A stretch of DNA of 64,000 bases from JAHEJN01 sp963787285 (GTDB taxonomy: Bacteria > Actinomycetota > Acidimicrobiia > Acidimicrobiales > JAHEJN01): the NCBI GenBank assembly GCA_963787285.1, contig CAWBCM010000001.1, forward strand, positions 124,001 to 188,000. The letters are read 5' to 3'. Made by a program: the position numbers and the translations under genes. Positions 9,372 to 19,364 of the stretch are shown here, piece by piece (position 1 is the stretch's first letter; each line of letters starts with the position of its first letter). The notes under the pieces were generated by a model. It did no database searches. It had not been told where the DNA came from and saw only the letters and a list, made by a program, of their open reading frames with translations.

Positions 9372-10163
9372 TCACCGGTTGGCGTCGGGCGGGTCGAGCG
9401 ACCAATCGGCGAGCCGGAGGTCGTCGGTGAGGGCCCGCCGGAGTCCGATGGTGACCGTCGCCGACACCGAGAGGGCCACCGAACCCAAGACCAGGTACAT
9501 CACGACCAGCTGCAACAAAACCGCATCGACCGGGTCGACACCGGCGAGCAACAGACCCGTCATGGCGCCCGGAAGGGCGATGAGGCCGACCACGTTGGTG
9601 CGCTCGATCTGGGGAACGAGGGCCAATCGAACGATGGGCCCACCGATCTGGCGCACCACCCCCTTGCGGTCGAAGCCGAGGGCGAGCAGTGCTTCCACGT
9701 GGCCCCGCCGCTCGGCAAGCGTGTCGATCAGTCGCTGCGCGCCGAGCACGACCGACGGCATGGTGTTGCCGATCGTGATGCCGGCGATGACCACGACGGT
9801 GATCGGGGCGTAGTCGATCACGCCGAGGCCGAAGATCACCCCGAGACACACCGAGGTCGTGAGGCCGATCAATCCGACGGCCACCGCTGCGCCTCCGGGG
9901 ATCTGGGGCGCTCGCCGTCGGGTGACCCCGCCCGAGATGACGACCATCATCACCACCCAGCCCACCGCGAGCACATCGTCGATCGACGATTCGATGATGA
10001 CCCGCAGAATGAACCCGACGGCAAGGAGCTGCACCGCCGCTCGTGCCGAAGCCACGAGAATTCGCCGCTCGACGCCGAGGCGCTGCCACACCGACAGCCC
10101 GACCGCGATGGCGACCAACACGAGGGAGATCGCCGCCTGCCACCACTCGATCGATGTCGCCAT
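9372..10163 (-). CDS. fetB: UPF0014 family ABC transporter permease, FetB-like
   Basis: The 263-residue protein has about six to seven predicted membrane helices. It carries the family core GNTMPSVVLGAQRL, GHVEALLALGF and the loop RTNVVGLIALPGAMTGLLLAG. In E. coli the homologue FetB works with the ATPase FetA in iron export and oxidative stress resistance. No ATPase gene is adjacent, so either a distant partner is used or the role differs. It is convergent with the asparaginase gene, with only 13 bases between. Confidence 0.82.
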   Translation of the reverse strand: MATSIEWWQAAISLVLVAIAVGLSVWQRLGVERRILVASARAAVQLLAVGFILRVIIESSIDDVLAVGWVVMMVVISGGVTRRRAPQIPGGAAVAVGLIGLTTSVCLGVIFGLGVIDYAPITVVVIAGITIGNTMPSVVLGAQRLIDTLAERRGHVEALLALGFDRKGVVRQIGGPIVRLALVPQIERTNVVGLIALPGAMTGLLLAGVDPVDAVLLQLVVMYLVLGSVALSVSATVTIGLRRALTDDLRLADWSLDPPDANR

Positions 10164-10281
10164 CGGGCCAGTGTGACCGATGGCGGTCGTCGGAGCCCGC
10201 GACGACGAAGCGTTTCCTCCGACGATCGAGACCGGCGTAGGGTTCCTCGCGTCGCAACGAGGCGATCATCGGAGGTGCACC

Positions 10282-11706
10282 ATGCGAACCCAGATGCTCA
10301 TCGGAGATCGTTGGCTCGACGGCAATGGTGAGCGCATCAGCGTGCTCGATCCGTCGACCGGTGACGAAGTGGCGTCGGTGGCCGCCGGCGGACCGGCCGA
10401 CGCCCTGGCCGCCTGTGATGCCGCATCGGCCGCCCAGGCCGGCTGGGCGGCCACTGCGCCGCGCGTCCGATCCGAGGTTCTCCGGGAGTGTTGGCAGATC
10501 CTCATCGAACACACCGACGAGCTCGCCACGCTGATCGTGCGCGAGCACGGAAAGCCGATGACCGACGCCAGGGGCGAGATCGCCTACGCGGCCGAGTTCT
10601 TCCGGTGGAACGCCGAGGAAACCGTGCGGATCCGTGGCGAATTGAGCCTGGCGCCGTCGGGCAACAACCGCATCATGGTGCACCACCCGCCGGTGGGCGT
10701 CGTGCTGATGGTGACCCCCTGGAACTTCCCCGCGGCCATGATCACCCGCAAGCTCGCGCCGGCGCTCGGTGCGGGGAACGCCGTCGTCATCAAACCGCCG
10801 AAGGAGACACCCCTCACCGCTCTGCGCATTGCCGAGCTCGTCGGCGAGGCCGGCGTGCCGCCAGGGTTGGTCAACGTCGTTCCCACGCTGTCGGCCGGCT
10901 CGTGGTTCGACGCCGCAGTCGATCATCCGGCGGTGCGCATGGTGTCGTTCACCGGCTCGACCGAGGTGGGGCGCCTGCTCCTACGACGCGCCGCCGACCG
11001 TGTGTTGAAGACGGTGATGGAGCTCGGAGGCAACGCCCCCTTCGTCGTGTTCGCCGACGCCGATCTCGACGCGGCGGTCGAGGGGGCGATGGTGGCGAAG
11101 ATGCGCCATTCGGCCGAAACCTGCACCGCGGCAAACCGGTTCCTCGTGGAGAAGGGGGTGGCCGACGAGTTCACCGAGCGCCTGGCCGTCGCCATGGGTG
11201 AGGTCAAGGTGGGCAACGGGTTCACCGAGGGGGTCACCTGCGGGCCGCTCATCAACGCCGGAGCGGTGAACACCGTCGACGAGCTCGTGACCGAGGCCGT
11301 CGGCGCCGGCGCCTCGACCGCGCTCGGCGGTTCGAGAATCGACAGCCCTGGGTTCTTCTACGAACCCACCGTGTTGGGCAACGTGTCGGCCGACTCGCCC
11401 ATCACCCACGCCGAGATCTTCGGTCCGGTCGCCCCGGTGATCCCCTTCACGGATACCGAGACCATGATCTCGCAGGCCAACGACACCGAGATGGGGCTCA
11501 CCGGCTACGTCTACACCCGCGACCTCGCCCGAGGGCTGGCGGTGTCGGAGCGCATCCAGGCCGGCATGATCGGCCTCAATCGCGGCTCGGTGTCGGATCC
11601 GGCCGCCCCGTTCGGCGGTATGAAGCAGTCGGGTCTGGGGCGCGAAGGAGCAAGCGAGGGGATCTACGAGTTCTGCGAGACGCAGTACATCGCCGCCGAC
11701 TGGTAG
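10282..11706 (+). CDS. NAD(P)-dependent aldehyde dehydrogenase, succinate-semialdehyde dehydrogenase-like
   Basis: The 474-residue protein is a complete ALDH. It has TPWNFPAAMITRKLAPALGAG with KPPKETP for cofactor binding, FTGSTEVGR, the general-base Glu in MELGGNAPF (about residue 246), the catalytic Cys in AETCTAANRF (about 280), and EIFGPVAP. The C-terminus PFGGMKQSGLGREG matches GabD-type enzymes. The ATG at 10282 is chosen over upstream starts because GGAGG lies 7-8 bases before it. It probably oxidises a short semialdehyde, but the substrate cannot be fixed from sequence. Confidence 0.87.
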   Translation: MRTQMLIGDRWLDGNGERISVLDPSTGDEVASVAAGGPADALAACDAASAAQAGWAATAPRVRSEVLRECWQILIEHTDELATLIVREHGKPMTDARGEIAYAAEFFRWNAEETVRIRGELSLAPSGNNRIMVHHPPVGVVLMVTPWNFPAAMITRKLAPALGAGNAVVIKPPKETPLTALRIAELVGEAGVPPGLVNVVPTLSAGSWFDAAVDHPAVRMVSFTGSTEVGRLLLRRAADRVLKTVMELGGNAPFVVFADADLDAAVEGAMVAKMRHSAETCTAANRFLVEKGVADEFTERLAVAMGEVKVGNGFTEGVTCGPLINAGAVNTVDELVTEAVGAGASTALGGSRIDSPGFFYEPTVLGNVSADSPITHAEIFGPVAPVIPFTDTETMISQANDTEMGLTGYVYTRDLARGLAVSERIQAGMIGLNRGSVSDPAAPFGGMKQSGLGREGASEGIYEFCETQYIAADW

Positions 11707-11716
11707 TCGCCGGAGG

Positions 11717-12370
11717 TCAGTCGACGAAGGTGGTCCATGTCTCGAGCGGTCGGCGCTTGCTCTGCAGGGCGTTCACCGGATGGCTCGTGTCGGCATGGCC
11801 GATGGCCATCCCACAGAACAACATGAGGTGATCGGGTGCGCCCACGAATTCCGCGACCGAGGGGCCATAGGTTGCCCATGCCTCCTGGGGACAGGTGTCG
11901 AGGCCGGCCTCCTGGGCCAACAGCATGAAGGTCTGGAGGAACATGCCGAGGTCGGACCATTGCGGCGGTCCCATTCTCCGGTCGATGAAGCAGAAGAGGG
12001 CGGCGGGCGCCCCGAAGAACGTCATGTTCTCGGCGACGCGCGCCAGGCGGGCCTCGCGATCGTCGCGGGCGATCCCGAGCAGCTCGTACATGTCCTCGCC
12101 GAGCTCGAAGCGACTGGTTCGGTAGGGCTCCCACAGCTTCGGCGGGTACACGTCGTATTCGGGCTCGTCGCCCGGGCGGCCCGCGATGAAGTCGCGGAAG
12201 CGATCGGTGGTGTCGCCATTGAGCACATAGACGATCCACGGTTGGAGATTGCCCCCCGACGGCGCCCTCGACGCGGTGACGAGCAGCTCGGCGATGGTGT
12301 CGTCGGCAACAGGGGTGGGCAGGAAGGCACGGATCGACTGGCGGGCCCGGACGGCATCGGTGACATTCAT
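11717..12370 (-). CDS. Nitroreductase family FMN oxidoreductase
   Basis: This 217-residue protein opens with VRARQSIRAFLPTPV and ASRAPSGGNLQPW, the FMN phosphate and ring-binding signatures of the NfnB/nitroreductase fold. DLGMFLQTFMLLAQEAGLDTCPQ and MAIGHAD complete the pattern. Such homodimers reduce nitroaromatics, quinones or flavins with NAD(P)H. The ATG at 12370 gives the standard family N-terminus. A longer upstream extension lacks similarity and would run into the transporter gene on its left flank. Substrate unknown. Confidence 0.85.
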   Translation of the reverse strand: MNVTDAVRARQSIRAFLPTPVADDTIAELLVTASRAPSGGNLQPWIVYVLNGDTTDRFRDFIAGRPGDEPEYDVYPPKLWEPYRTSRFELGEDMYELLGIARDDREARLARVAENMTFFGAPAALFCFIDRRMGPPQWSDLGMFLQTFMLLAQEAGLDTCPQEAWATYGPSVAEFVGAPDHLMLFCGMAIGHADTSHPVNALQSKRRPLETWTTFVD

Positions 12371-12387
12371 GGGCCAAGTGTGGCCGA

Positions 12388-13104
12388 TCACACGATGTTG
12401 CGGATCACCAACGCCATCCCACCGGCCATGGCGACGCTGAGCACCAGGGCACGAAACCACTGGCGGTCGACCAGCGGTCGGATCCAGCGACTCGCGAGCA
12501 GACCCGCGGCGATGCCAGGCACGAGCCGCGCCGACAGCTCGAGCTCGTGCCGGCCGAAGTTGCCCGTCGCCGCCAGCAGCACGAGCGCTGAACCGGCCGC
12601 GATCAGGATGATGCTGCCGGCGGTCGCACGGAGGCTGGCGGGGCGAAGCTCGCTGTAGGCCAACACGATGGGTGGGCCGGGCAGGCTGGCCGTGGTGGTG
12701 GCGAATCCCGTGACCGCGCCGGCAACTCGTTCGGTGATCGTCTTGCGGTGCAGTCGGAACCCCGAGAGCAGCGCGAGCGCGGCGAGCGTGGTGAGCGTGC
12801 CGATGATGAGGGCCATCGACCGGTCCGAAACGGCCTCGAGCACCGCCAGCCCGGCGAGGAGCCCGACGGGGAGGCCCCAGAAACTGTTGCGCAGGGCCGA
12901 GCGGTCGAGGTGGCGGCGCTCGGCCACCGCATTGCGTCCGTTCACGAGCAGGCCGACCAGCAACACGGGCCCGGGCACGAAGTCGGGATCGATGGCCACC
13001 AGAGCCGGACCCGCCACCAGTCCGAGGCCGATCCCCGCGCAGCTGTGCACGATCGCACCTGTGGCCGATGCCACGATCACGACGATGAACTCGCTCGGGG
13101 TCAC
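12388..13104 (-). CDS. TauE/SafE family membrane transporter
   Basis: The 238-residue hydrophobic protein has about seven to eight predicted helices and the two-fold internal repeat of the TauE/SafE (DUF81) family. Examples are GAIVHSCAGIGLGLVAGPAL and GFATTTASLPGPPIVLAY. Relatives export sulfite, sulfoacetate or other organosulfur anions. No sulfur-metabolism gene is adjacent, so the substrate is open. It begins with GTG at 13104 and lies 17 bases upstream of the nitroreductase start on the same strand, probably one transcript. Confidence 0.8.
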   Translation of the reverse strand: MTPSEFIVVIVASATGAIVHSCAGIGLGLVAGPALVAIDPDFVPGPVLLVGLLVNGRNAVAERRHLDRSALRNSFWGLPVGLLAGLAVLEAVSDRSMALIIGTLTTLAALALLSGFRLHRKTITERVAGAVTGFATTTASLPGPPIVLAYSELRPASLRATAGSIILIAAGSALVLLAATGNFGRHELELSARLVPGIAAGLLASRWIRPLVDRQWFRALVLSVAMAGGMALVIRNIV

Positions 13105-13191
13105 CCGGTCATCCTCACGGGACCGCGCCGGCTACACCAAATGCGCCGGGAATGTCACACCGGCGGCCCATCGCGGCGATGATCGGGCGTT

Positions 13192-14497
13192 GTGAGCTCG
13201 CCGGACACCGATATTCCGTCGCCGCCGGACGGCCTGGACCACCGCATCCCCCTGGGGGTGCGGTTCCTCCTGGCGGCGCTGTTCTTCACGGCCCTGGCCT
13301 CGATCGGCCAGATCACCATTCTCGGCAAGCAGGTGTTCGACATGACCGGGCGCGAGCTCGACCTCGGTCTGTTGGGTCTGTTCGAGTTCCTTCCGATCCT
13401 GCTGTTGGCGCCCTTTGCCGGCCGGGCCGCCGACCGCTACGACCGCCGCATCGTCTACGCGATCGGCCTCGTCGGCGAGATCGCAACGTCGTTGGCGCTG
13501 TTCTTCTACATCCGCACCGACCCCACCAACGTGTGGCCGATCTTCGGGATCATGTTCCTGTTCGGAACGGCCCGCGCGTTCGTTGCGCCGTCGAGCCGTT
13601 CGCTGCCCATCGACCTCGCGCCGCCCCACGTGCTCGAGCGGGTGGTGGCGATCCGTTCGGTGGTCTTCCAGCTCGGGATCATCACGGGGCCCGTCGTGGC
13701 GGGATTCGCGTTCGTGGTCGACCCGTCGTTGCCCTATCTGGTTGGCGTCGGTGCCTACGTGGCGGCCCTCGGCATTCTCGAGCCTCGTGCCGGCGTCGGG
13801 CGTGGCTCGGCTCCAGCGCGCGACGGTGGCCGGCGGCATGTGGCGGGAGGCCTTCGACGGCCTTCGATTCATGCGCCGCAACCGCGTGGTCTTCGGCGCC
13901 ATCTCGCTCGACTTCTTCGCCGTGCTGCTCGGGGGCGCCGTGGCGTTGCTGCCGGCCATAGCCGAAGAGCGGCTCGGTGTCGGCGCCGTCGGCCTCGGGT
14001 GGCTACGCGCCGCAGTGGGGATCGGCGCGTTCCTCATGGCGTTGGGTTTGTCGATCCGACCGGTGCGTCGAAACGTCGGACGGATACTGCTGATCGCAGT
14101 CGGGGTCTTCGGCGTGGCCACCATCGTGTTGGGCCTGACGCAGTCCTTCGTCGTCGCCTTCGCTGCGCTGATGGTCCTGAGCGCGGCCGACGCCATCAGC
14201 GTGTTCTGTCGGGCCACGATCGTGCCGTTGGCCACCCCCGAGTCGATGCGCGGTCGTGTGCTGGCGGTCGAAAACCTGTTCATCGGTGGCTCCAACGAAC
14301 TGGGGGCGGTGGAGTCGGGAGTGGCCGGTCAGTTCCTGGGCGTGGTCGGCGCAGTCGTGAGCGGCGGTATCGGCACGCTGGTCGTGGTCGTCCTCTGGTG
14401 GACGCGGTTTCCTCGCCTGCGCAACATCGACCGGTTCTCCGACGTGCGGCCGGTGGGCGATCCCGTCGATGCCGTCGACGCCGTCGATACGAGCTGA
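13192..14497 (+). CDS. MFS transporter (EntS/major facilitator type), frameshifted
   Basis: The N-terminal half (residues 1-200) shows helices 1-6 with the MFS loop motif GRAADRYDRRIVY and the helix-5 proline segment LGIITGPVVAGF. After AALGIL near 13788 the conserved sequence moves to the next frame (SLVPASGVARLQRATVAGG). It continues through RPVRRNVG and the last helices to 14497. A single-base change near 13785-13800 rejoins a normal protein of about 435 residues. It resembles drug or siderophore exporters of the EntS branch. The substrate is unknown. Confidence 0.75.
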
Positions 14498-14519
14498 ACC
14501 CTCCGAGATGGTTCGAGAG

Positions 14520-14870
14520 TCAGCCGGCGGCCGTGAGAATGACGGCGAGCACCAGGGCGGCGGCGATGAAGGCCACCGTGCTCAGCCCGATCATTCTGGC
14601 GACGTTCGGCTGGGCGATCGCCGTGCTGTCGCGGAGGTGGTGGCCACGAGTGTCGTAGTGGAGGCTGGCCCACAACAGCAGGACCCCGCCCGAAGCGGTC
14701 TGGACCAGGCCGATGATGGCCAGGAGCACGTGGGCCGACGCGGCGGCGTACCGGGCCAGCAGTACGCCCGAGACCATGGTGGCAATAGCGGTGCGTTCCC
14801 ACGCGAGAGCGGTGCGTTCGTGCTGAAGCCCGACATCGAAGATGGTGGTGTGTCGAGTGCGGGGGCTCAC
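14520..14870 (-). CDS. DUF202 family small membrane protein (second of pair)
   Basis: The 116-residue protein has the DUF202 signature LQHERTALAWERTAIA, followed by three predicted helices. DUF202 proteins are YidH-like membrane proteins of unknown function, and some are fused to SPX polyphosphate-polymerase proteins. The GTG start overlaps the stop of the upstream DUF202 gene in a GTGA arrangement. The two are therefore translationally coupled and probably form one complex. Confidence 0.8.
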   Translation of the reverse strand: MSPRTRHTTIFDVGLQHERTALAWERTAIATMVSGVLLARYAAASAHVLLAIIGLVQTASGGVLLLWASLHYDTRGHHLRDSTAIAQPNVARMIGLSTVAFIAAALVLAVILTAAG

Positions 14871-15238
14871 GACTTGTCGATCACGAACAACACGGCGGCC
14901 AGCAGTGCAACCAGGGCCGTACCGGCCGCCATGACCGCCGGCAGACGAGACGCTGGCATCGCCTCGCCGCGACGCATCGCCGTCTCGTTGAGCGCCCAAC
15001 GCCGATACCCGAACAAGGCGGTCAGGAACGCCACTGCCAGCAGAGCGATGCCGAGCGCCTCGGAACCGTAGAGATCGGGGAGCAGGCTGATCGCCGCGAG
15101 ACCACCCGCGGAGAGGGCGAGAGCGGTGCGAATCCAGGCGAGGAACGTGCGCTCGTTGGCCAGGGTGAACCGATAGTCGGGCTCGGTGCCCGACGCGCGG
15201 GGATCAGGGGGGATGAGGTTCCGGAGGAGGCGATTCAT
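14867..15238 (-). CDS. DUF202 family small membrane protein (first of pair)
   Basis: The 123-residue protein carries YRFTLANERTFLAWIRTALALSAGG, the canonical YidH/DUF202 motif, and three helices. The ATG at 15238 fits the usual length. It is divergent from the CoA-transferase gene, with an 87-base gap. Function is unknown. The 4-base overlap with the second copy suggests a hetero-oligomer. Confidence 0.82.
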   Translation of the reverse strand: MNRLLRNLIPPDPRASGTEPDYRFTLANERTFLAWIRTALALSAGGLAAISLLPDLYGSEALGIALLAVAFLTALFGYRRWALNETAMRRGEAMPASRLPAVMAAGTALVALLAAVLFVIDKS

Positions 15239-15325
15239 GCGACCCGTTCGAGGAGGTTCGGCACCGGGCAATCGTACCGGACCCCACTGCTGCGTCGGAC
15301 CGGCCGACCGTGCGATGATCGCTCG

Positions 15326-16595
15326 ATGTTCGAGGAGATAGTCGACGCCCTGGGATGCGACGCCGGCCACGGGGCTCACGGTCACCGGCAGCCACGAGCT
15401 GCCGTCGGTGTTCGGCGTGACCGATCTGGCGGTGGCGTCCATCGGAGCGGCGGCCGCGCAGGTGCGCGACCTCGCCGGTCTCGAGGGCGACGTCGTGGTC
15501 GACAGGTCCCTCGCATCGAGCTGGTTCTCGTTCACCGTGTCGCCGGTCGACTTCACGCTGCCTCCGGTCTGGGACGAACTGGCCGGTGACTACGCATGCG
15601 CCGACGGTTTCATCCGGCTGCACACCAATGCGGCGAATCACCGACGCGCGGCGATCGCGGCGCTCGGCGTGGGTTCGGACCGAAGCACCGTCGAGCAGGC
15701 GGTCCGCGGTTGGGCGGGAGTCGATCTCGAGACCGCCGTCGTCGACGCGGGCGGCTGCGCGGCGTTCATGCGGACGGCGGCCGACTGGGCCGCCCATCCC
15801 CAGGGAGCTGCGGTGGCGGTCGAGCCACTGATCGAGTGGTCGGCCGAGCCGTGTCCGTGGTCGGGCGATCGCGGGCCGCGCCCACTCAGCGGACTGCGGG
15901 TGCTCGATCTCACCCGGATTCTCGCCGGCCCGATCGCCACCCGTTTTCTTGCCGGCTGGGGAGCCGATGTGTTGCGGATCGATCCACCCGACTGGACCGA
16001 GCCGCTCCTCGAACCCGAGGTGACCCTGGGCAAGCGCTGCGCCCGACTCGACCTGCGCGCCGACCCCGACGCCTTCCGGCGGCTGCTCGACGACGCGGAC
16101 GTGATCGTGCACGGGTACCGACCCGGTGCCCTCGATGCGCTCGGTCTCACCCCGTTCGAGGGGGTGATCGACGTGGCCATCGACGCCTACGGATGGACCG
16201 GTCCGTGGTGCCGGCGGCGGGGCTTCGACAGCCTCGTGCAGATGAGCAGCGGCATCGCGGCGGCCGGGATGGCGCACTACCGCACCCCGACGCCCAAGCC
16301 GCTGCCGACCCAGGCCCTCGATCACGGCACCGGCTACCTGCTGGCCGGCGCCGTGGTGCGGGCCCTTCGGGGTGGTCCGAGCCGGGCCAGGGTGTCGTTG
16401 GCGCGCACTGCGGAGCTGTTGAAACACACGCCGGGTGATCCCGACGCAGTGTTCGACTTCATCGGGGAAAGCACCCCGGAACACACGGCCTGGGGCGAGC
16501 TCCTCCGCCTCGTTCCGCCGGTTCGCATCGGCACCGAGACGCTGTCCTTCGCGACCCCGGCCTGCCCACTGGGCATCCACAGGGCCGAGTGGTGA
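15326..16595 (+). CDS. CaiB/BaiF-type (class III) CoA-transferase family protein, frameshifted near its start
   Basis: The central sequence matches class III CoA-transferases: LRVLDLTRILAGPIATRFLAGWGADVLRID, an early Asp in the catalytic region, and FDSLVQMSSGIA. The N-terminus MFEEIVDALGCDAGHG lies in one frame, and its continuation LTVTGSHELPSVFGVTDLAVA lies in another. This implies a one-base indel near the GGGG run at about 15376. It is shorter than full CaiB proteins, so it may be a one-domain relative. The acyl-CoA substrate is unknown. Confidence 0.75.
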
Positions 16596-16602
16596 CCCCG
16601 GC

Positions 16603-17562
16603 TCAGCCGATTGCCTTCTTGATCGCTGCCACTGTGGCGACGTGACGATGGGCCGCGGCCAGGTCGTCGCCGACGAAGAGGGCCACCTGACCCACTCCGG
16701 TCGCTCCGAGCGCCTCGACGTGGTCGATGGCGTCGTCGACGGTGCCGATCGCGCCGATCTCGCGCCACCAGTCGTCGGGCATCGAGACCAGGCCGGCGTG
16801 TCCGCCGTCGTCGACCAGCGCCGACATCTCGGCGAAGAAGGGAAGCGCCGTGAGCGACGGGCGCCCCTCGCGAACGACTCCCGCGACGAACGGCGCGGCC
16901 TCCGCGTAGGCATCTCGGCGCTCGGCCGCCACGGCGACGAGCGCGAACGAGGCCACGCCGAAGGGATCCGGCCGCCCGGCCTGGTCGATGGCGGCGGCCA
17001 CCGCGATCGGTCCGGTGGTTTCCGACAGCACCAGTCCGTCGGCGACACGACCCGCCAGCGCCAGCGACTTCGGGCCCTGCACGCCCGCCAGCACGGGCGG
17101 CACGATCGACGGGGGCTGGTCGAGCTCGACGTCGCGCAACTGCACCTCACGACCATCGAAGCTGACCTGCTCGCCGCGGAGGAGTCGACGGACGACGGTG
17201 ATGACTTCCTCGAGGGTGGTCAGCGGCGAAGGGGTACCGGCACCCATCTGGTGCATCCACTCCTGCACGCCGTGACCGATCCCGGCGGTGACCCGGCCGG
17301 GAGCGAGATTGGACAGTGTGGCGATCTCCATGGCGGTGATCGCGGGATTGCGTGCTACGGCGGGCAGGATTCCCAGTCCGACCCCCAGCCGATCGGTGAC
17401 CGCGAGAGCCGAGGCCGCCAGGCTGATCCCGGCGGTGTAGAAGCAGTCCTCGATGATCCAGATCTCGTCGCCGCCGGCCGCCTCGATCGCCCGTGCGAGG
17501 GGAGCGACCTCGGCGGCGGGGAAGCCGCGGTCGAAGCAGAGGCCGATCGCCGGTGCGGTCAT
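16603..17562 (-). CDS. LLM-class (F420-type) flavin-dependent oxidoreductase
   Basis: The 319-residue TIM-barrel protein has the luciferase-like signatures IEAAGGDEIWIIEDCFYTAG, LGVGLGILPAVARNPAITAMEIATLSNLAPGR and GIGHGVQEWMHQMGA. These are typical of F420-dependent reductases related to Mer and Fgd. It overlaps the upstream VOC gene by four bases (ATGA), so the two are co-translated. The bound cofactor (F420 or FMN) and substrate are inferred only by family. Confidence 0.84.
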   Translation of the reverse strand: MTAPAIGLCFDRGFPAAEVAPLARAIEAAGGDEIWIIEDCFYTAGISLAASALAVTDRLGVGLGILPAVARNPAITAMEIATLSNLAPGRVTAGIGHGVQEWMHQMGAGTPSPLTTLEEVITVVRRLLRGEQVSFDGREVQLRDVELDQPPSIVPPVLAGVQGPKSLALAGRVADGLVLSETTGPIAVAAAIDQAGRPDPFGVASFALVAVAAERRDAYAEAAPFVAGVVREGRPSLTALPFFAEMSALVDDGGHAGLVSMPDDWWREIGAIGTVDDAIDHVEALGATGVGQVALFVGDDLAAAHRHVATVAAIKKAIG

Positions 17563-17945
17563 GGCGACGCCGGATACCAACGCAGCTCGACGGTCGTTCC
17601 GTCGGGATCCTCGAGGTAGACACTCGAGGCGTAGCCCTGGGCGCCGAAGAGCCCGTCGGCGCGTACCGAGCCCGGGAAGGCGGCGGCAATGGCATCGAGA
17701 TCGGCCGGTTCGATCACCAAACAGACATGGTCCATGTTCGTTCCGTCGGGTTCGCCGGCGAAGAGATCGATGATGGTCGTCGGGTTGATGCGAACCGACG
17801 GAAACGGCGCCTCGCCTGCTCGCCACTCGTCGACCCGATCGGGTTCGAGTCCCAATCGATCGACGTAGAACGCGACCGACGCTTCGACGTCGCGGCATCG
17901 CAACACGATGTGGTCGAGGCCGACGACGGTGATCTTCGGAGTCAT
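17559..17945 (-). CDS. VOC/glyoxalase-fold metalloprotein
   Basis: The 128-residue single-chain VOC protein has two paired beta-alpha-beta-beta-beta modules. Likely metal ligands are His in GLDHIVLRC, His in NMDHVCLVI and Glu in TTVELRWY. Members include glyoxalases, extradiol dioxygenases and antibiotic-binding proteins. Coupling to the LLM oxidoreductase by a four-base overlap suggests a joint catabolic or detoxifying role. No substrate is visible. Confidence 0.8.
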   Translation of the reverse strand: MTPKITVVGLDHIVLRCRDVEASVAFYVDRLGLEPDRVDEWRAGEAPFPSVRINPTTIIDLFAGEPDGTNMDHVCLVIEPADLDAIAAAFPGSVRADGLFGAQGYASSVYLEDPDGTTVELRWYPASP

Positions 17946-17968
17946 GACCGCAGGCTAGCCACCGGTTC

Positions 17969-19351
17969 TCACGCCGTCGGGAAGACGACCGTTGCGTCGA
18001 TCCCTCCGCCGGGGGCCTCCCGCAGCTCGGCCCGGCCCCCGCCCGCCGCTGCGAGCTGGTGGACGATCGCCAGACCGAGGCCACTGCCACCGGCGGCGGC
18101 ACCCTCGGCGCGCCAGAACCGATCGAAGGCGCGCTCCCGCTCGTCGACGGTGAGACCCGGACCCTCGTCGATCACGTGAACGGTGATCGCGTCGGCCGCA
18201 GGCGCGGTCCGCACGGTTATCTGTGAGCCGGACGGTGAAACGTCGAGTGCATTGTCGATCAGGTTGTCGAGGATCTGCTCGGCGGCACCGTCGATGGCCA
18301 GGGCCATCGCGTCGCCAGGCGCGTCGTCGACGACCAAGGTCACGTCGCGCTCCTCGGCGAGGGGCGCCCAGTGCCGGACGCGCTCGCCGACCACCGTTGC
18401 GAGGTCGACGCGGATCGGACCGGTCGCGGCATCGTCGGCTCGACTCAGTGCCAGCAGGCCTTCGATCATGCGGCCGAGGCGGTCGGTCTCGGCCAACGCG
18501 TCCTCGACGGCGACGACGGTGGTCGGGTCGGATCCCTGGTTCGCCAGCCGTTCGAGTCGAAGGCGAAGCGCCGTGAGCGGTGTCCGGAGCTGGTGGGAAG
18601 CGGTGCCCGCAAAGGCTCGTTGGCGCTCCACGAGCTGTTCGAGGCGCGTGGCCATCGAGTTGAACGACGCCGCCAGTTCGCGAATCTCCGGCGGCCCCTC
18701 GGACGCGTCGGCTCTGGTCTGAAGATTGCCGCCGGCCAGGCGCTGAGTGGCGGCTCCCAGCCGCTCGAGTGGCCGGGTGACCGTCAGCGAGAAGACCCAG
18801 GCCGCCGCCGCCGCCGTGAGCAGGGAGATGCCGGCAACCGCGAAGATCCCTCGGACGCGGTCGTTGGTCCGGTCCTCGACCACCCGTTCGGGAGCACTGA
18901 GTCGCACCGCTCCCACCACGTTGTCCCCGGAAAGGACGGGAACGGCGACGAAGAACAGGTCCTCGCCGAGGGTCACCGACTCGCGACGGCCGGTGGACGG
19001 CATGCCGTCGAGGGCCGTCACGATCTCGGGCCGATTGGAGAAGTCGATGGCCTCGGTGCGCTCGACCTCCGAGCCGACCACGCCGATCGCCGAGGCGTCC
19101 ACCACCACGACGCGGACGTCCTCCTCGGCGCTGTAGTCGGCGACGAGCGCCTCGATGATCGGCTGCTGTGTCGAGTCGCCCTCTTCGAGCATCTCCTCGG
19201 CGCGGCCGGCGAGGATGAACGCATCCCGCTCCAGCCGGGTGACGAGCCGGTCGCGTTCGACGCCTTCGAGGTGTCCGGCGAGGGGGATGTCCTGTACCGC
19301 CAGGACCAGGGTCACGACGCCGAGCAGGAGGAGTATGAGTCGGATCCTCAC
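17969..19351 (-). CDS. Membrane sensor histidine kinase
   Basis: The 460-residue protein has TM1 at residues 3-20, an extracytoplasmic sensor of about 145 residues with no recognised ligand motif, and TM2 near 170-192. HAMP follows, then a HisKA domain with the phospho-acceptor His in FAGTASHQLRTPLTALR. The ATPase has N box NLIDNALDVSPSGS, DEGPGL and GSGLGLAIVHQL. The GTG start at 19351 places the first helix at the N-terminus. It lies 13 bases downstream of the response regulator gene, and the pair is divergent from the electron-transfer operon at 20.2 kb, its likely target. Confidence 0.88.
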   Translation of the reverse strand: MRIRLILLLLGVVTLVLAVQDIPLAGHLEGVERDRLVTRLERDAFILAGRAEEMLEEGDSTQQPIIEALVADYSAEEDVRVVVVDASAIGVVGSEVERTEAIDFSNRPEIVTALDGMPSTGRRESVTLGEDLFFVAVPVLSGDNVVGAVRLSAPERVVEDRTNDRVRGIFAVAGISLLTAAAAAWVFSLTVTRPLERLGAATQRLAGGNLQTRADASEGPPEIRELAASFNSMATRLEQLVERQRAFAGTASHQLRTPLTALRLRLERLANQGSDPTTVVAVEDALAETDRLGRMIEGLLALSRADDAATGPIRVDLATVVGERVRHWAPLAEERDVTLVVDDAPGDAMALAIDGAAEQILDNLIDNALDVSPSGSQITVRTAPAADAITVHVIDEGPGLTVDERERAFDRFWRAEGAAAGGSGLGLAIVHQLAAAGGGRAELREAPGGGIDATVVFPTA

Positions 19352-19364
19352 GGCGAACCGAGGC